Source: Adiantum capillus-veneris (taxonomy: Eukaryota > Streptophyta > Polypodiopsida > Polypodiales > Pteridaceae). From it: a stretch of 64,000 bases of DNA. A model generated the notes under the pieces. The model was not told the origin of the DNA. It did no database searches and saw only the letters and a program-made list of their open reading frames with translations. The stretch's first letter is position 1, and every line of letters starts with the position of its first letter. The stretch lies in NCBI GenBank assembly GCA_014529385.2, contig CM043962.1, positions 53,961,905 through 54,025,904 of the forward strand, written 5' to 3'. Below, in pieces: positions 26,071 to 39,066 of the stretch. The translations under genes were made by a program, and so were the position numbers.

Positions 26071-26439
26071 ATGGAACAACTCATGTTCAAAACTCACCAC
26101 ATGGATATGCGAGGTACAAGCAGAGGAACAACAATGCAGGAATTTGAAGATCTAGCCACGACATCCATCAAGGATACTGCAAAAGAAGAAATTCAGTGGT
26201 GGATCTTAGAAGTAAAAGACCCTTCACACAAGGAGTATCTGCAATATGAGCTCAAGGTGTTGGAGTCAATGGCCCTTCTCATGATCACTCCTGACGAAGT
26301 GGTAAAAAATCTTGAGCATGAAATGATTGCACTACCATTGATGAGGCACGAGGCTCTATTATGGAAAAAAAAAATTCTACTTGCCCTTGAGCCAAACCAA
26401 AGAGGAGATTACAAGGATGTTCCTGTCAATGCCATATAA
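26071..26439 (+). pseudogene. Unrecognised ORF in the 3' part of element E
   Basis: A 122-codon open stretch with FEDLATTSIKDTAKEEIQWW and LEHEMIALPLMRHEALLWKK. It is amphipathic and probably helical. No family is recognised. It lies between the coiled-coil region and the last domain before the polypurine tract, and is probably a fragment of one longer frame. Confidence 0.4.
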
Positions 26440-27006
26440 AAATCCAAACTATCATCGACAATCAACCACTTTGGTGAAAGAAATGGTTTAAGCAGCACCC
26501 AGCTGATAAAACATATTATAGAAATGCTCCACAGCATCTCAGGATTGACCCAACTTATTCTCCCATCAACAAACATATATCTTGGGAAAGCTTTTATTCA
26601 TGGAAAAGCAAAAGACCAACAGTTCTGAACTACCCAGTTATAACAAAGCCACCTCCCCAAATAACAATCCCCCATCAGAAAAGTATATGGTTCAAACGCT
26701 CAAAGGAGTCAACAACATGATAAAGAAAATACTAGATCTTGCATGCTAGATGCTAGTGAAGATTGCAAAGATGCTAATCACCTGCATTACGACATTCAAT
26801 TATATAGAAGCAGCGGAGCATCCATGGTAAGTTTTTTTGGAAGGCATCAGAGGGTTGTGTTGGAATATTCAAATAGAAATTCCCAACAAAAACGTCATCA
26901 TGGGATTATATGCGAGGGTCATGTTCTTGCCCTCCCACTACATGCAAACTTTTGAGGAGGCATTCATGATAGGATTTTTTGAAGTTGACTCATCCACATT
27001 TAATCC
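26440..27006 (+). pseudogene. Unrecognised C-terminal domain of element E (first part)
   Basis: Pieces in three frames form one apparent domain: RIDPTYSPINKHISWESFYS, then HLHYDIQLYRSSGAS, then MEGIRGLCWNIQIEIPNKN and MQTFEEAFMIGFFEVD. It is cut at 27006 by the inverted-repeat element and resumes at 27681. I do not recognise the family. A movement, envelope or capsid role cannot be inferred from the sequence. Confidence 0.45.
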
Positions 27007-27680
27007 CCAGGGGATTCACCATGAAAAACTTACCACACCACATAAGTGTAGGGGAGGGGGGTTTGTTTATAAGTTACATAAGCATATAAGTTAGGGGCAG
27101 GACCCCAACCATTCATCTCTCAAGCTTAAAGATAAGGGAGGTTGTATCATATTTTGGGGGGGGGGACCTGACCTAGGTTGATTACTTGTAATAAAAATTG
27201 GTCACTGATGTGCACTAGAACTCAGATGAATTTAGGGGAAGTTTTTTATCAAGTCACACATCAAAATTTGCATCAAGACTGTCATAGATAAGGGCTGATT
27301 TGGAGCAAGTCACGGGTTGATTTACACCAACTTTGGATGGGTCATAATTGGACGAGTAGCCAGAGTGTAGGATGATCGGACACATAGTTTGAAAGTCAAA
27401 CTAAGACACATTGAGGGTACATCTAGTTATCAACACAAGTGGTGGCTTAGTACGTTGTTAGTCACTATGCTACACACTTTTTGATTAGTTTTACTCAGTT
27501 AGATCATGTGAGACCTAAATTTTATATGTAAGATAGGGGTATGATAGTTTTCTTATTGATTGTCGTATAAGCGTAGAAAGGGGGGTCATGTTTTCTAATA
27601 TGAGTCGTATATAGGGATTTTATCAAAGTTGTGTGCTTGCAGGTGGCATCTTGTTTTGTATATAGAGTGGATCCCCCGGG
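27007..27680 (+). mobile_element. Short inverted-repeat element, copy D1 (674 bp)
   Basis: Starts CCAGGGGATTCAC and ends GTGGATCCCCCGGG, which are imperfect inverted repeats. Flanked by the 9-bp direct repeat ATTTAATCC (26998-27006 and 27681-27689). No ORF. A 10-bp G run is at 27156-27165. A second copy in the opposite orientation is at 40143-40859. The 9-bp duplication suggests a non-autonomous Mutator-type DNA element, though the terminal repeats are very short for one. Confidence 0.75.
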
Positions 27681-27888
27681 ATTTAATCCCATGAAAAAAG
27701 ATCTACCAGCTTGACATATAGCATATCAAAGCACTCGCAACAATAACCCTTTCAGAGAGCTGGTGACAAAGATGGAGATCGAGGCAAGGGCACAAAAATT
27801 CAGGCAACTCACTGAGACACTAGAAAAGTGACTGATCAACTACTAAGGTGACACTCAAAGACAAATTGCACGAGGATGTGCAATGAAT
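27681..27888 (+). pseudogene. C-terminal end of element E coding region
   Basis: After the inverted-repeat element the frame continues (FRELVTKMEIEARAQKFRQL) with stops near 27716 and 27830. The remaining 50 bp lead into the polypurine tract. Confidence 0.4.
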
Positions 27889-27901
27889 AGGAAGGGGGGA
27901 A
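27889..27901 (+). other. Polypurine tract of element E
   Basis: AGGAAGGGGGGAA directly before the TG start of the LTR, as expected for the plus-strand primer of an LTR element. Confidence 0.7.
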
Positions 27902-28805
27902 TGCTTGGTGGACACAACGGAATATCTTTTAAAAGGCGGATATACACCAAACTTTGTTGTACTCGATCATTTTTTCAAAAAAAGCGGTGTAATTCTGCTA
28001 ATGAGGATTATCAAATTGTAATATAATCTATCATTACCTCTTAGCCTCTTTGAGCCGAAAAACCATGTAAGTGGCCGAATGGCCGTGTGAAAGAGTCCCT
28101 AGGTCTTAAGTCAAAACCCTTAGTTTTGTAAAACACATTATCATTATCTTTGCAAGTAATTGGATGTAGACTAAGAGCTTCTTTACTGCTACAAACTATA
28201 ATCAATCTTTCTCCTTGTTTGGTAATCAAAATTTAGTTTTGAATAGCACATTGTGTTTCTTGTCTCTTTCTCTTCAATCTAAGTGTAATTATTCTCAATT
28301 CTATTGTGGTTCACAACATCTTGTTTGTGAGCTAAATGCATTGATTTGAGGTCTTAAATGGTTGTTTTTTTATGTTTTGACCTTGGAAGAGCGTTTCTAT
28401 GCTTAAGGGAGACCTTTCCATGTAGTTCTGGGTGTCAATTTCCTTTACATTTTTTAGGATGGATCGTGATTTATATACTTTCCCAAATGGGTATAGAACT
28501 TGGTAGGAATATGCCCTTAGGTATTGTAATACCTCTCCATAATTTTTGCTCCATTCTAAATGTGTTTGGATGCCGAAAAGGCGTGATGACCTAGAGCGGT
28601 GAGATCGGACATAGACTGATTTTCCGACTAGGAAGTGGTTAATTTTCTTTTGTAGAAGTAGGAACAGTCCTTCAGGTTCACTTTGGTGAGATTGACAATC
28701 TCATTAAGTCTCTGTGCCCCATCTCAAGTCATTTCCTTGCATATTGACATTATGTTAGTAACAAAAAGCTATGGTACAAACGTCCGTCGTGGCAACCTGC
28801 TAGCA
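27902..28805 (+). repeat. 3' LTR of element E
   Basis: Starts TGCTTGGTGG after a polypurine tract and ends GCTAGCA. It is homologous over most of its length, with divergence, to the solo LTR at 37980-39066. The next bases belong to the gag of Copia1, so E was inserted there. CTTCT (28806-28810) would be its right target duplication; the left one is not in view. Confidence 0.75.
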
Positions 28806-28825
28806 CTTCTCCACTAATGCATGCA

Positions 28826-29685
28826 TTAGCTTGTGAAATGTATCCCTTCATTGGTGTTGTTGTCGTCGTCATTGCCATTGTGATTTTCATCACTACGTGT
28901 GTAGTGAACGTGTCGTCCTTTGGAAAGAGAGCCGCCATTAGAGCCTCCGTTGTTGCCGTTGCCGCCTTTAGGGAAAAATTGGGGTGGATGCCCAATTTTA
29001 CCACACTTAACACACTTTTTGACTTTGAAACAATTTTGGGAAGAGTGGTTGGTTTTACCACAATGTTTACATGCTTTCTTTGAATTAGAGACATATAATG
29101 CTTGAGATATGGGTGCCTCTTTAGTGTGTGTGTGCTTGTTTTCCTCCTCTTGGAGAGAGTGGATGATACTCTCAAGAGAGGGAACTAGTTCTTTTTCCTT
29201 AAGCACGGTGACTATGTGCTCATATGTAATAGGTAAGGATTTAAGAAGAATAGCTATTTTATCATCCTCATCTATGTTGCATTGTATGTAAGCTAATTGG
29301 GTGCAAATACTCTTAAGCCTATTGACAACACTTGATAGTGTTTCATTGTCATGCATAATGAGTGAATAGAGTTGCATTTTAAGGGAGATCTTAGAATGCT
29401 TACCCTTTGCCCCAAAAGTTCTTTCTAGTGTATCCCATGCAATTTTAGCGGAAGTGGCTTGATCTAAGTGATGCACTATCTCATTCGCTACACTAGTGAG
29501 TAGAATACCTAAGGCTTTCTCATCTTTTTATGTAAATTCCCTTTGTTGTTGTGCCATTAGGTTCCCCCCCCCCCTTCGGTAGTAATCATACTCCAGAGCC
29601 CTTTCTTCATCAAGTAGCCCTTGAGCTTGACTAGCCATGTATGGAAGCCAACTCCATTGAAGATTGAGACGTGATTGTTACCCAT
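28826..29685 (-). pseudogene. Copia gag polyprotein, partial
   Basis: Starts at the ATG at 29685 (MGNNHVSIFNGVGFHTWL), has a stop near 29530 and a run of Cs (minus Gs) near 29566 that slips the frame, then is open from 29476 to 28826. The central part (AWDTLERTFGAKGK, SLIMHDNETLSSVVNRL) is the usual plant Copia gag. A CCHC knuckle reads CKHCGKTNHSSQNCF, followed by CVKCGKIGH and a Gly/Asn-rich tail. The protein would package the RNA genome. Confidence 0.88.
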
Positions 29686-30525
29686 AATGTTAGATAATTT
29701 AAGCAAGGGGGTCCGATTTTGAGACTCTTGAAATGGTGTCTACCTTTTTACAAAAGCAATGTATGCGGTAATGAAGAATGAAGGCTCAAAACATGCACAA
29801 ATAAGCTCCAAATGTTACCGAAGTGTGCCTTGGAGTATACCAATGTGTCGAGATGATTTGTAGAAGCTCTCCCTTGATGAACAAAGCTGAAAATGAGTGC
29901 AAAACAGAGAATTAATTCTCTGATTTGAAATTGAGTCCTTGTTGAAGCAAAACGGCCTTCGAAATGAGCTCTTTTCCTCACGAAATCGATGTAGATGGTG
30001 CCCAAATTGAACGCCCTTGTAGCTCAAGCTTCGGAATAGCTTCAGAAAGCCTTGAACAATGATTTAGAGGGCTGAAAATGAGGTTTTAATTCTCTGTTTT
30101 GAAACAGAAAATTAAAAACATGTATAAATAGACTAGTTTTGGTTGCATAAGCTAGCTAGTCTTGCCCTTTTGTCGTGTAGAGCTTGTAGAAGACTAATGA
30201 CGAGATTAAGTGTGGATTAATGATGATCTAATGAAGTTTAATGGGCTGTTAAAATAGAAAATGAAAAGCCTCTTATTAGAGAGAGAAAATGAGCTAGTAT
30301 AGAGCTAGTTTGCACCAAAAATGATGAGAAATGGTGGGAATGGTTAGGGGCTGTTTAGGGGAGCCTAGAAGCTTTCCATGGAAGCTTGGGGGAGTTGAGG
30401 AAGAAGGTGAAAGAGAATAAAGAGAAAACTTTTTCTCCTTCCCTTATTCTTGGGAAAGTGAGCCACCCACTTGGCCACTTGCCTCCCTTTGTTGACTTTT
30501 GGCCACCTATTGCAAAAACGTTTTT

Positions 30526-30611
<86 letters not shown>

Positions 30612-30683
30612 GCCTACCACACTTAGCTAAGAGTGCACACACACTACCTAAAAGTGAGCTAGTGGCCCATGAGGGTCTTTAAT
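29686..30683 (-). other. Leader of Copia1
   Basis: About 1 kb between gag and primer site, with a GA tract of 81 bp at 30529-30609. No supported gene; ORFs here are GA translations or chance. Confidence 0.65.
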
Positions 30684-30695
30684 GCTCTGATACCA
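30684..30695 (-). other. Primer-binding site, initiator tRNA-Met (Copia1)
   Basis: On the minus strand TGGTATCAGAGC, complementary to the 3' end of plant initiator tRNA-Met, two bases from the LTR end. Confidence 0.92.
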
Positions 30696-30697
30696 GT

Positions 30698-30981
30698 TGT
30701 TGGGAGATTTAGGGTGGATACACATGTGAAGCATTCATACTTGTGTGTGTGTGTGTGTGTAGATGAGAGAGAAACACTCTAGACAAAAGGAAAGCAACCT
30801 TATATTACTAGAGCAAAAAGACTTGCTACAACCATGAGAAGAGAGCCTCTTATGTAGGCTTCAAAGGTGAGTTTCTAGAGAATTCTAGGGATCACTCCCG
30901 CATGGCTAGGTAGGTAGAGAGCTAGTGTTTAACCCCCACACCTATAAAAAACTAGCACCCACATAACCCCAAAATAGCAAC
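30698..30981 (-). repeat. Partial 5' LTR of Copia1
   Basis: Begins (plus reading) TGTTGGGAGATTT beside the primer site and has a GT tract near 30743. It is cut at 30981 by the LTR of Copia2, which presumably inserted into it; GCAAC (30977-30981) would be the target duplication. Confidence 0.65.
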
Positions 30982-31520
30982 TGTTGGAATTAGGGTTGCA
31001 GAGAAATGCACACAGCTTGGAGAAGATGAAGTAACCTCAAGGCACACAATAGAGAGTGTGTTTCTTAGTGTGCAATGGAAAGATAGATAGCCCTACAGTG
31101 ATGGGCGTATATCCAATGCACGGGGGGAACAAAACTCCTAAAGAAGGACAAAATGCCTCGGTGGTCCTAGTGTGTTTACACGCATCATTACCACATGTAT
31201 ATGGTAACAAATCCCCCCTGGAGTGATGCTGTGAACAAGAGCTGACACATTAGTAAAGGGAAGTGACATGCCCTGAGGACATGATCAGCCCACAAAGGGG
31301 AGTAAACCCAAATCTTTGCGGAAAGCTTCAAGCTTCTCACAAGACAATGCCTTTGTGAAAAGATTTGCAAGGTTATCCTGTGTTGGCACATAAGCCAAGA
31401 TGATCTCTCCTGCTGAGAGCCTCTCCTTGACATAGTGGTAATGCACCTCAATGTGCTGACGGGAGCAAAGCAATACCCGAACCCTGATGGCCTCTAAAAT
31501 GCCGAGGGCCGATGGCACAC
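30982..31520 (-). mobile_element. Ty1/copia element, 3' end (Copia2)
   Basis: 3' LTR at 30982-31209 (starts TGTTACCATATAC on the minus strand, ends CCAACA), polypurine tract complement at 31210-31221, and a fragment of the pol C-terminus. No 5' part is seen. Confidence 0.75.
31285..31518 (-). pseudogene. Copia RNase H C-terminus (Copia2)
   Basis: Reads IEVHYHYVKERLSAGEI, then YVPTQDNLANLFTKAL, the standard last block of Copia pol, and ends PFVG before the polypurine tract. The N-terminal half of RNase H and everything upstream is missing. Confidence 0.85.
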
Positions 31521-31621
31521 CTTGAGCCGATCACGGTAAAGCGAACAAGGGGAATCACCTAGCTTTGAACGGCTAGGACAAAGACCACGATGATGTGAAC
31601 ACCGCAAACTTACACACACAC

Positions 31622-31685
<64 letters not shown>

Positions 31686-31979
31686 TTGACAAATGATGAA
31701 AACCCTCGGGGGTGTGAGGGAGAAGTATCTGTGCAGTATTTATAATGACCTTCCTTCCGGCGAGGTGGAACACCGTAGTGATAGAGAGGTAGGGAGAAGA
31801 GATGGTGAATCTACTTGGTGCGTTCTCTAAAGACGACTCGATGATGTGAAACATGCTACCAAGAACGTGTATGTGTGTGTGCATCGACCATTGGAGTTGA
31901 GAGGTGGACGTAGCTCCCTTCACATGTTGTAATTCCCAAAACAAATAATCACACAAGTCCCCTCCCCGTGATGCCAATA
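31521..31979. other. Non-coding stretch with CA microsatellite
   Basis: Holds a CA tract at 31612-31683 (with one AA interruption). ORFs here are CA translations. No recognised domain. Confidence 0.5.
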
Positions 31980-32284
31980 GTGTTAATTCCTACAACTCTA
32001 CCAAGTGCTGACCTCTCATGAACTGCCCGCCTGATAGTGACCTCTTAGTGCCCTTTTATAGGTGTTGGCTGCTTGGATTAGGATAATCTCGGTTTGATTA
32101 GGGTAAGCTAATTGGGGAGACAAAGCAAGGCAGTGGGCCCGGTGTGGTTGACCCTTGCTTTGTCTTGGGAGTTATTAAAATGAAAACCTCTAGGTGGGCC
32201 TTTGTGACCATCACCTAGAGAGAGGGAATTTACGAACTGGGAATTTTACAAGGCTTGGGTGAAAACTGAAAAAATGATGATGAT
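31980..32284 (-). repeat. Candidate LTR fragment
   Basis: On the minus strand it has CCTATAAAAGGGC (a TATA-like box near 32052-32064) and ends AATTAACA. Three bases later comes TTGGCATCACGG, which could be a decayed initiator-Met primer site. No partner LTR or coding region identifies it. Confidence 0.3.
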
Positions 32285-33182
32285 AACCTAAGGTTTATGA
32301 AAAATGGTGTCGTGGTTGCGTGATACCAGCGAATGGTGGCTTGTCGATGCTTCGGTGTAGAGCATACGTCTTTTTGGGGTCTATCGAGGCATGCCTTTGG
32401 TGCCTTTGTTCTTTTTGTTGTCGATGTCGCGTGATTCGGGTTCCTCCTTTTTTTTTTGTCGTTGTAGTCGTAGAATTCTTTCGGTTTTTTTTTGCATTTT
32501 ATGTGTGGTGCGTGTATGCGTGTGTGTGTGTGTGTGTGTGTAGCAGTTCTAAATCTATATATATACGCAAACGAGCACAAATTGTTCACAGAACAACAAT
32601 TCTAGAATAATACAATGGATTTGTACAATAATTTATTTGCAGTTGAAAATAAACTTTGTACAAGGTAATGAGGATAACAGAATATAGCTCTGGAGACCGC
32701 AAACCCAAAGTCTGGGAAATTTTGCTTCTAGTTTAAGAGATCTTCCATATGTTAAGAACAGAATGCTTTAATCAAGGAAGGTAGCCCTCACCTGCACCCA
32801 TAGCCATAAGAAAACAATTCATTAGCACGTGATTGTACGCAGGTGATGCTGGGCATCCCAATTTTTATCCATGTCACCATTAAAAAAACATAGTTCTTAA
32901 CTTGTATTTTGTTCTTTTAGATAAAAAAGTTTCATGGCTTTCTGCCAATCTGATAAGGAAATTGACAAACCCCATAGAGCAGCTAAATATCTAGTATATT
33001 TCTTGATTAACAAAAAATTTCTTTACCGATCCTAAGATTTTAGGAGTATATTAGGGAGATTATCAAAACTAAAAAGAACTTCTTTCCTAAACAGATTGGA
33101 GAGAATTTTACACTATAGAGTTATGCACGAGCAATCTCGAGCCAGATCTAAGTTTATTAAGGACCACCACTTCCTTGTCTCT

Positions 33183-33234
<52 letters not shown>

Positions 33235-33540
33235 TGATCCTGTTTTAAGAACCAATTTATAAGCAAGTTGAGATATCCCCAAAAAAACTTAATTATTTAC
33301 CAATTTACAAACCAAAGACGCCTCCTTTTTTTGTTTAGATATACACTTCCCTTAATAACAATGTTATTATGTCATGTTCAACATACTGCTGCCCCAAGCC
33401 AGCTATAAATTGCATACCAAAATGCATTGACGACTTAGTCCCTTAGAGCCAGCTCAGACATCGTTCGAGAAAGAAATGACATAAAAGTCTCAAGCTAGGA
33501 TTTAGCTAAAGAAAAAAATTATGATATTCCTCATCGTATC

Positions 33541-35060
33541 AAGTCCCTTTTAAACCAACCCACTAGAAGCATTTTGTTGTATATACAACAAAATGGTAGG
33601 AAAAGACCAGTTAATATATACTTGAGAAAAAGGCGAGCAGACAATGGCAAGCAAATTTTATTGAATACCTGAGGGTCCAACAAACTATGGCCAGTAGAAA
33701 TCAGTCCCTATGCTGAATTGGTAAACATCAACCGGAAACTTTCACTAATATTCACCACTTGTGATGCACTATGGTAAAAAACGATCGAGTAAATATGAAA
33801 CCAGTTATCTACCACCAACCGGTATATGATGCCACTTAGTTTCTACAAAATATCCGAAGGTAGGGCTACACATCTAACACCAGTATTCAGAATAACCTTT
33901 TGTCAGTTCAGTAAAAAAAACCAAATCAGTCCAGGATTTGTTACCTTACCTAGAGCACTACAACACATCTATATTACAACTAACCAAGGTAACCGAACCA
34001 TCCAGCTCACTGTTTTGAGTTATTTTTAAGTTTATTTTTCTATGAAATTCTAGCTTATATTCAGAGCCCTGAGGTATCCAAATAATAAGTGCTTACCTTC
34101 TATTGAGAAAAAAAAAAGTATCATAAAAAAACCCATTTCCATTTAGACATCATGCCATCCAATAATCAGTACAGTCATTGATTAAATTACACTCGAACCC
34201 TGGTAGTTTTTTACACAAAGGGACATATATGCTCTCAACTAAAAAACCGTTTACAGAGCCCGGACATTCATCGCCACATTATGAAATTCCTTATAGTATA
34301 AAGAACCTTTTATACCAAACCACTAGAAGTTTTTTGTTTATATAAACTGCAAGATGGTAGGTAAAGATCAGATCATATAAACTCAAGTGAGAAACAAAGC
34401 TAGCTAATGATGGTAAGCATATTTTATTTGAATATCCGAGGGTCAAACCACTAATGGCCAGTAGAAATCCATCACTACTCTGAAACAGTGATAAGCCCTC
34501 GGAAACTAATCTCCCAGTAAGTGATGTACTGTGGTAAAAAAGGCCGAGTAAATTTGAAACCAGTAACTTACAACTACAATCAAGTATGTGATGCCACTTG
34601 AATACTACATAATATTTGAAGATAGGGCTACCTATCTGAAACCAGTATTCAACAAATTTAAAATAACTTTTTGTTGATTCAGTAAAATAGGCATCTACAC
34701 TAAAACAAATCAGTCTAAGATCTGTCAGCTTATCTAGAGTACTTCAACTCACTTGTAATACAACTTACCAAGGTAACCGAACAATACAACTCACTGTATT
34801 GAGTTTATTTTAATTTTTTTGTGAAATTCCGGCTATATTCAGAGCCCTGAAGTATCCAAAAGTTGCTTACCTACTATTGAGAAGCTAGAAAAAACATCCT
34901 AGACATACAATTTCCCATCGGACACCACGCAATCATGTACTCAGTTCAGCCATTCATTTAAAATACACTCAAAACCTGAGAGTCTTTTTTTTCAAATAGG
35001 GACATATATTATCTCAACGAAAGGCCTTTTACATAACCCGAATTCTGTTCGACACACATC
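33541..35060. repeat. Tandem duplication, period about 760 bp
   Basis: Units start at 33541 and 34301. Shared, diverged landmarks include CACTAGAAG, ATGGTAGG, GGCCAGTAGAAATC, GTATTCA and AGAGCCCTGA. Both units are non-coding. Confidence 0.75.
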
Positions 35061-35471
35061 TTATTTCACGGGAAAAACCAGCATCATTAGTCATGGAGAC
35101 TCAAAAAAATCCCGGTGATTCTTAGCAATATGAGTTACTTTCCATCTTTCCCATAAAGCAGAATGAGATCATATTTAGGAACCTGGTTCTTTTATAAAAG
35201 GATAGAATGAATAATGTTATTTTCAAACCATTTCACTACAAAAAAAACAAGTTACTTTCAGCAAAGCCTCATATTTCGGCTCATAAAACCTTGCAACAAA
35301 CTCAAGAACAAAACAAACTGTTGTTAACGTGTAGATTAGGAGCCGAGGAAGCCTCCATAATCACCTTCTAGGACTTTTTTGGCATGTTGAGCTCACAGCA
35401 GTCAGCAGATATTCACTCACACAGTTTTGAACAAACGCACACAAAGAGGTGATAACAGAGCATGCTGCTAA

Positions 35472-35700
35472 GTGAGTATGAGTACTCACCTTGTGAGTCC
35501 TTTATACATGTTGATGCCCATCTACAGACGACGCGACACCAAGTTGTACATGTCACCTACAATCGAGGTTGCCAATAAGGGAAAATCCTCAGGGATTACC
35601 CCCAGCCCAAGATCCGAAGTTTACAGGCCATATCGCGCAACATCTGCTCCCCAATTCGGCTGCAGACCCCCAACCCAGTACAGGCGGTAGCGTGAAGTAG
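35472..35700 (-). other. Possible exon-like fragment, unrecognised
   Basis: GC content rises here against an AT-rich background. On the minus strand a readable stretch (GVIPEDFPLLATSIVGDMYN) leads, across a TAG near 35523, to ATGTATAAAGGACTCACAAG followed by GTGAGTA, a good splice-donor match at about 35486-35492. It could be a captured gene fragment. I do not recognise the protein. Confidence 0.25.
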
Positions 35701-36738
35701 GAGGCACGACCCATTAATGTAGAGAATACTAAAACCACTATAGAGAGTTTTTTTTAAGTACAATGTAAAAATGTAAAGATAGTTCTAATGTAAAAAGCAA
35801 GGACATGACATACTGTCCACCACATCCCATGGTAACAAATACAGTCTATTCCCATAGTCGATATCTGGTCCGAGTTGTTGTATCTAGCATTGGATGATCA
35901 TACATTGCAGTTTACATATACTTCCACAAACCCTACAGTAGGCTCATGCCATATAGCTATCCATTAGGATAAGATATTTATGAGCTGATTTTACAGGAGA
36001 GAGTTTAATCAACATTGGGTAGTCTCTACTATTATTTCCAATGTGGGTCTATAAAAGATAAGTGTTATTTTTACAAAAATCGAGTCCAGAGTAACTTTTT
36101 TGGAGTAAGAAACACCAGCTAATTTTCTCACCGGGTGTATCAAACATATTATGGCATACAGCCAAGAACACGTTTTTTCCATAGCAACTGCACATCTTTA
36201 TCAGTCAAGTGAATCTACTCGGAGAGCAACGTTACTCCGTTATGAACTTCATCTATTTCCGCAGTTAGGAACAACTGTTTCCCAAACTAAGTGGTGGACA
36301 TATCAGGACCTAGTAACGCGTATGACACTTTGGGGTCGTGAGCATTTCAGAAACAATATCTGATTGGTGATGGTTACTGAGGCATTGGGCCTAGGGACAC
36401 AGTATTATTACATTGAGCATTCAATAAAGCAAGGTTTTTCAGATCGATTATACCTGCTAAGCCCAGTTCCTACCTCCTCATAAGTTTTTTTTGTATCGTA
36501 GTTATGGCCATCCACTAAGAGGATATTTTAACTGTACTCCCTGCACTTGGGAGTATGGGGTAGCCTTGGCGACTCGTATACTACCTTAGCTGAGCATCCA
36601 AACACATGCTTTTACTGTGATAGCTGTTTGTGTGATCATGTAATGGGCGGCATAATGGAGATGTAGATGAAGGGATCCCGAAATAATTATCAGCCAAGCT
36701 TTTTTGTCCAATTAAAGAACTCATGTCATTTTTTGTGT

Positions 36739-37510
<772 letters not shown>

Positions 37511-37603
37511 TTTTCTTTTTGTTTTTTTTTTCTTCTTTTGGTAACAAGCCTTCTTTTCCTTAGGGGTGGTTCTCACGGTCACGGTTTTGAAAACTGACCA
37601 TCG

Positions 37604-37979
37604 TTAGCCCTCCCATTTGGCTAGAGACATTGATGCTTCTAGCCCTTCCTCAGCATTTTGAGTTGTGGAGTTAGAGGGTTCTCCGTCTTCTGGAATGTCT
37701 AGTATGAACTCTGGCTCAAACCTAAGAAAATACCTTTTCAGCCTCCATCCATTGACTCTAGCCTTGTGAATTCTCCCATCTGCTTCCATCAGCTTATAGG
37801 TGTTGTTGCCATAGCGCCTTTTGACAATGAATGGTCCTTCCCATCTGGGTTGAAATTTCTTGTCTTTCCTGGTGTCAAATCTATTGTCGTATCTCAGCAC
37901 TAACATACCCTTTTTCAGGCCCTTTTCTTTAAGTCCTTGATTGAAGGTGAGTTGGCGTTGTTCTACCCGCGCTGCATAG
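37604..37979 (-). pseudogene. Integrase C-terminus of C2
   Basis: HYAARVEQRQLTFNQGLKEK, then MLVLRYDNRFDTRKDKKF, EGPFIVKRRYGNNTYKLM and NGWRLKRYFLRFEPE: the Ty3 integrase C-terminal domain. It ends with a TAA at 37604-37606 that overlaps the polypurine tract. It is separated from the catalytic core by the solo LTR at 37980-39066. The CATAG duplication shows both parts were contiguous. Confidence 0.85.
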
Positions 37980-39066
37980 TGTTTGGAGGTGATTACAACA
38001 TACAAGTGCCCACCTAGCCAAGGCGCCCGTTGGGTCATCCGGCCAAAGTTTTGATGTGGTCACATTATTTTCCGATGTTTAATACATCAAACCCTGTAAA
38101 AGCCTAATGTCAAGTAAGTCTAAGTCTAAGTTTGGAGGTGATGACAACATACAAGTGCCCACCTAGTCAAGGCGCCCGTTGGGTCAGCCGGCCAAAGTTT
38201 TGATGTGGTCACATTATTTTCCGATGTTTAATACATCAAACCCTGTAAAAGCCTAATGTCAATCATCTATGTCAAGTCTAAGTCAAAGATGTAATTTTTC
38301 CAATGATGTATGTAAAGGTCCATGAGAAGTTGGCCGCCGGCCACTTTAGAAAGCCCTAGGTATATAATACACTAAGGTTAGTGGGAAAGAGGAGATTATT
38401 CTTTTGAAGATAAGTGACTATTGCTGTACGCACAGAGAGCTTCTTCTTGCTCCAACTTGTAATCATCACCATTGTGGCTACGGTAATCCAAATTCAGTTT
38501 TGTTTCTTACATTGTGTTCCTCTTACTCTGCTCTTTCATTCAAGTGTAAGCATTCAAGATTCGGTGAAGGTTTCAAACGCATCCGTTTAGGCCTTAAATC
38601 GCTGTTTTGAGTGTTTATATGCGTATTTTATGTTGTTTTGACCATAGGAGAGGCTTTAGGGACCTAAAAACGACCCTTTAGGATCTTCCGTTTACTGTTT
38701 TTGCGTACTTTGGGACGAACGATCGCGATCATTGTACCTCTCCATAATGTTGTGACAGTGATAGGATATGTTCCTGATAGTCCCCTGTAGCTTCCCTTCA
38801 AGTTTCGTGCGATTCCGATATGATTTGCATTGTGAACGGGCATGATGACTGTAGAGCTGTGTAGAAGAACATAGGCAGATTACTTGGCTTTAGTGCGTTT
38901 GATTTGCTTGTAGAGTTAGTACTTGCATCTCTTCGAGTTCACTTCATTAGGATTGACACCCTAGTGAGTTTCCATGCCTCATCCGAGTCGCTTCCTTTGT
39001 ATCGATAATTTTATGTTGATGCTTGAGAGCTATGCTATGGATGTCCGTCGCGGCGACCCGCAAACA
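37980..39066 (+). mobile_element. Solo LTR in C2 integrase (target duplication CATAG)
   Basis: Starts TGTTTGGAGG and ends CGCAAACA, flanked by CATAG at 37975-37979 and 39067-39071. No internal region, so it is a solo LTR left by recombination. It carries a TATATAA box at 38361-38367 and a 149-bp tandem duplication at its start (units at 37981 and 38130). It is related to the 3' LTR of element E. Confidence 0.9.

Larger units (their letters stand above)
28811..30981 (-). mobile_element. Ty1/copia element, gag and 5' end (Copia1)
   Basis: Minus-strand fragment with partial 5' LTR (30698-30981), initiator-Met primer site, a 1-kb leader and gag. The rest (protease onwards) is cut off by element E at 28810. 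The LTR stops at the LTR of a second Copia element. Confidence 0.82.
32542..36738. mobile_element. 4.2-kb AT-rich insert in the C2 LTR
   Basis: Homology between the two C2 LTRs stops inside a GT tract at about 32541 and resumes in another at about 36738. The DNA between is AT-rich, with a TA tract (33185-33231) and a 760-bp tandem duplication. No transposase, RT or terminal repeats were recognised. The insert type is unknown. Confidence 0.5.

Noticed and set aside
26837-27094. Viral movement protein or envelope in element E
   Set aside because: No transmembrane series, signal peptide or family motif could be pointed to; only an unrecognised domain is claimed.
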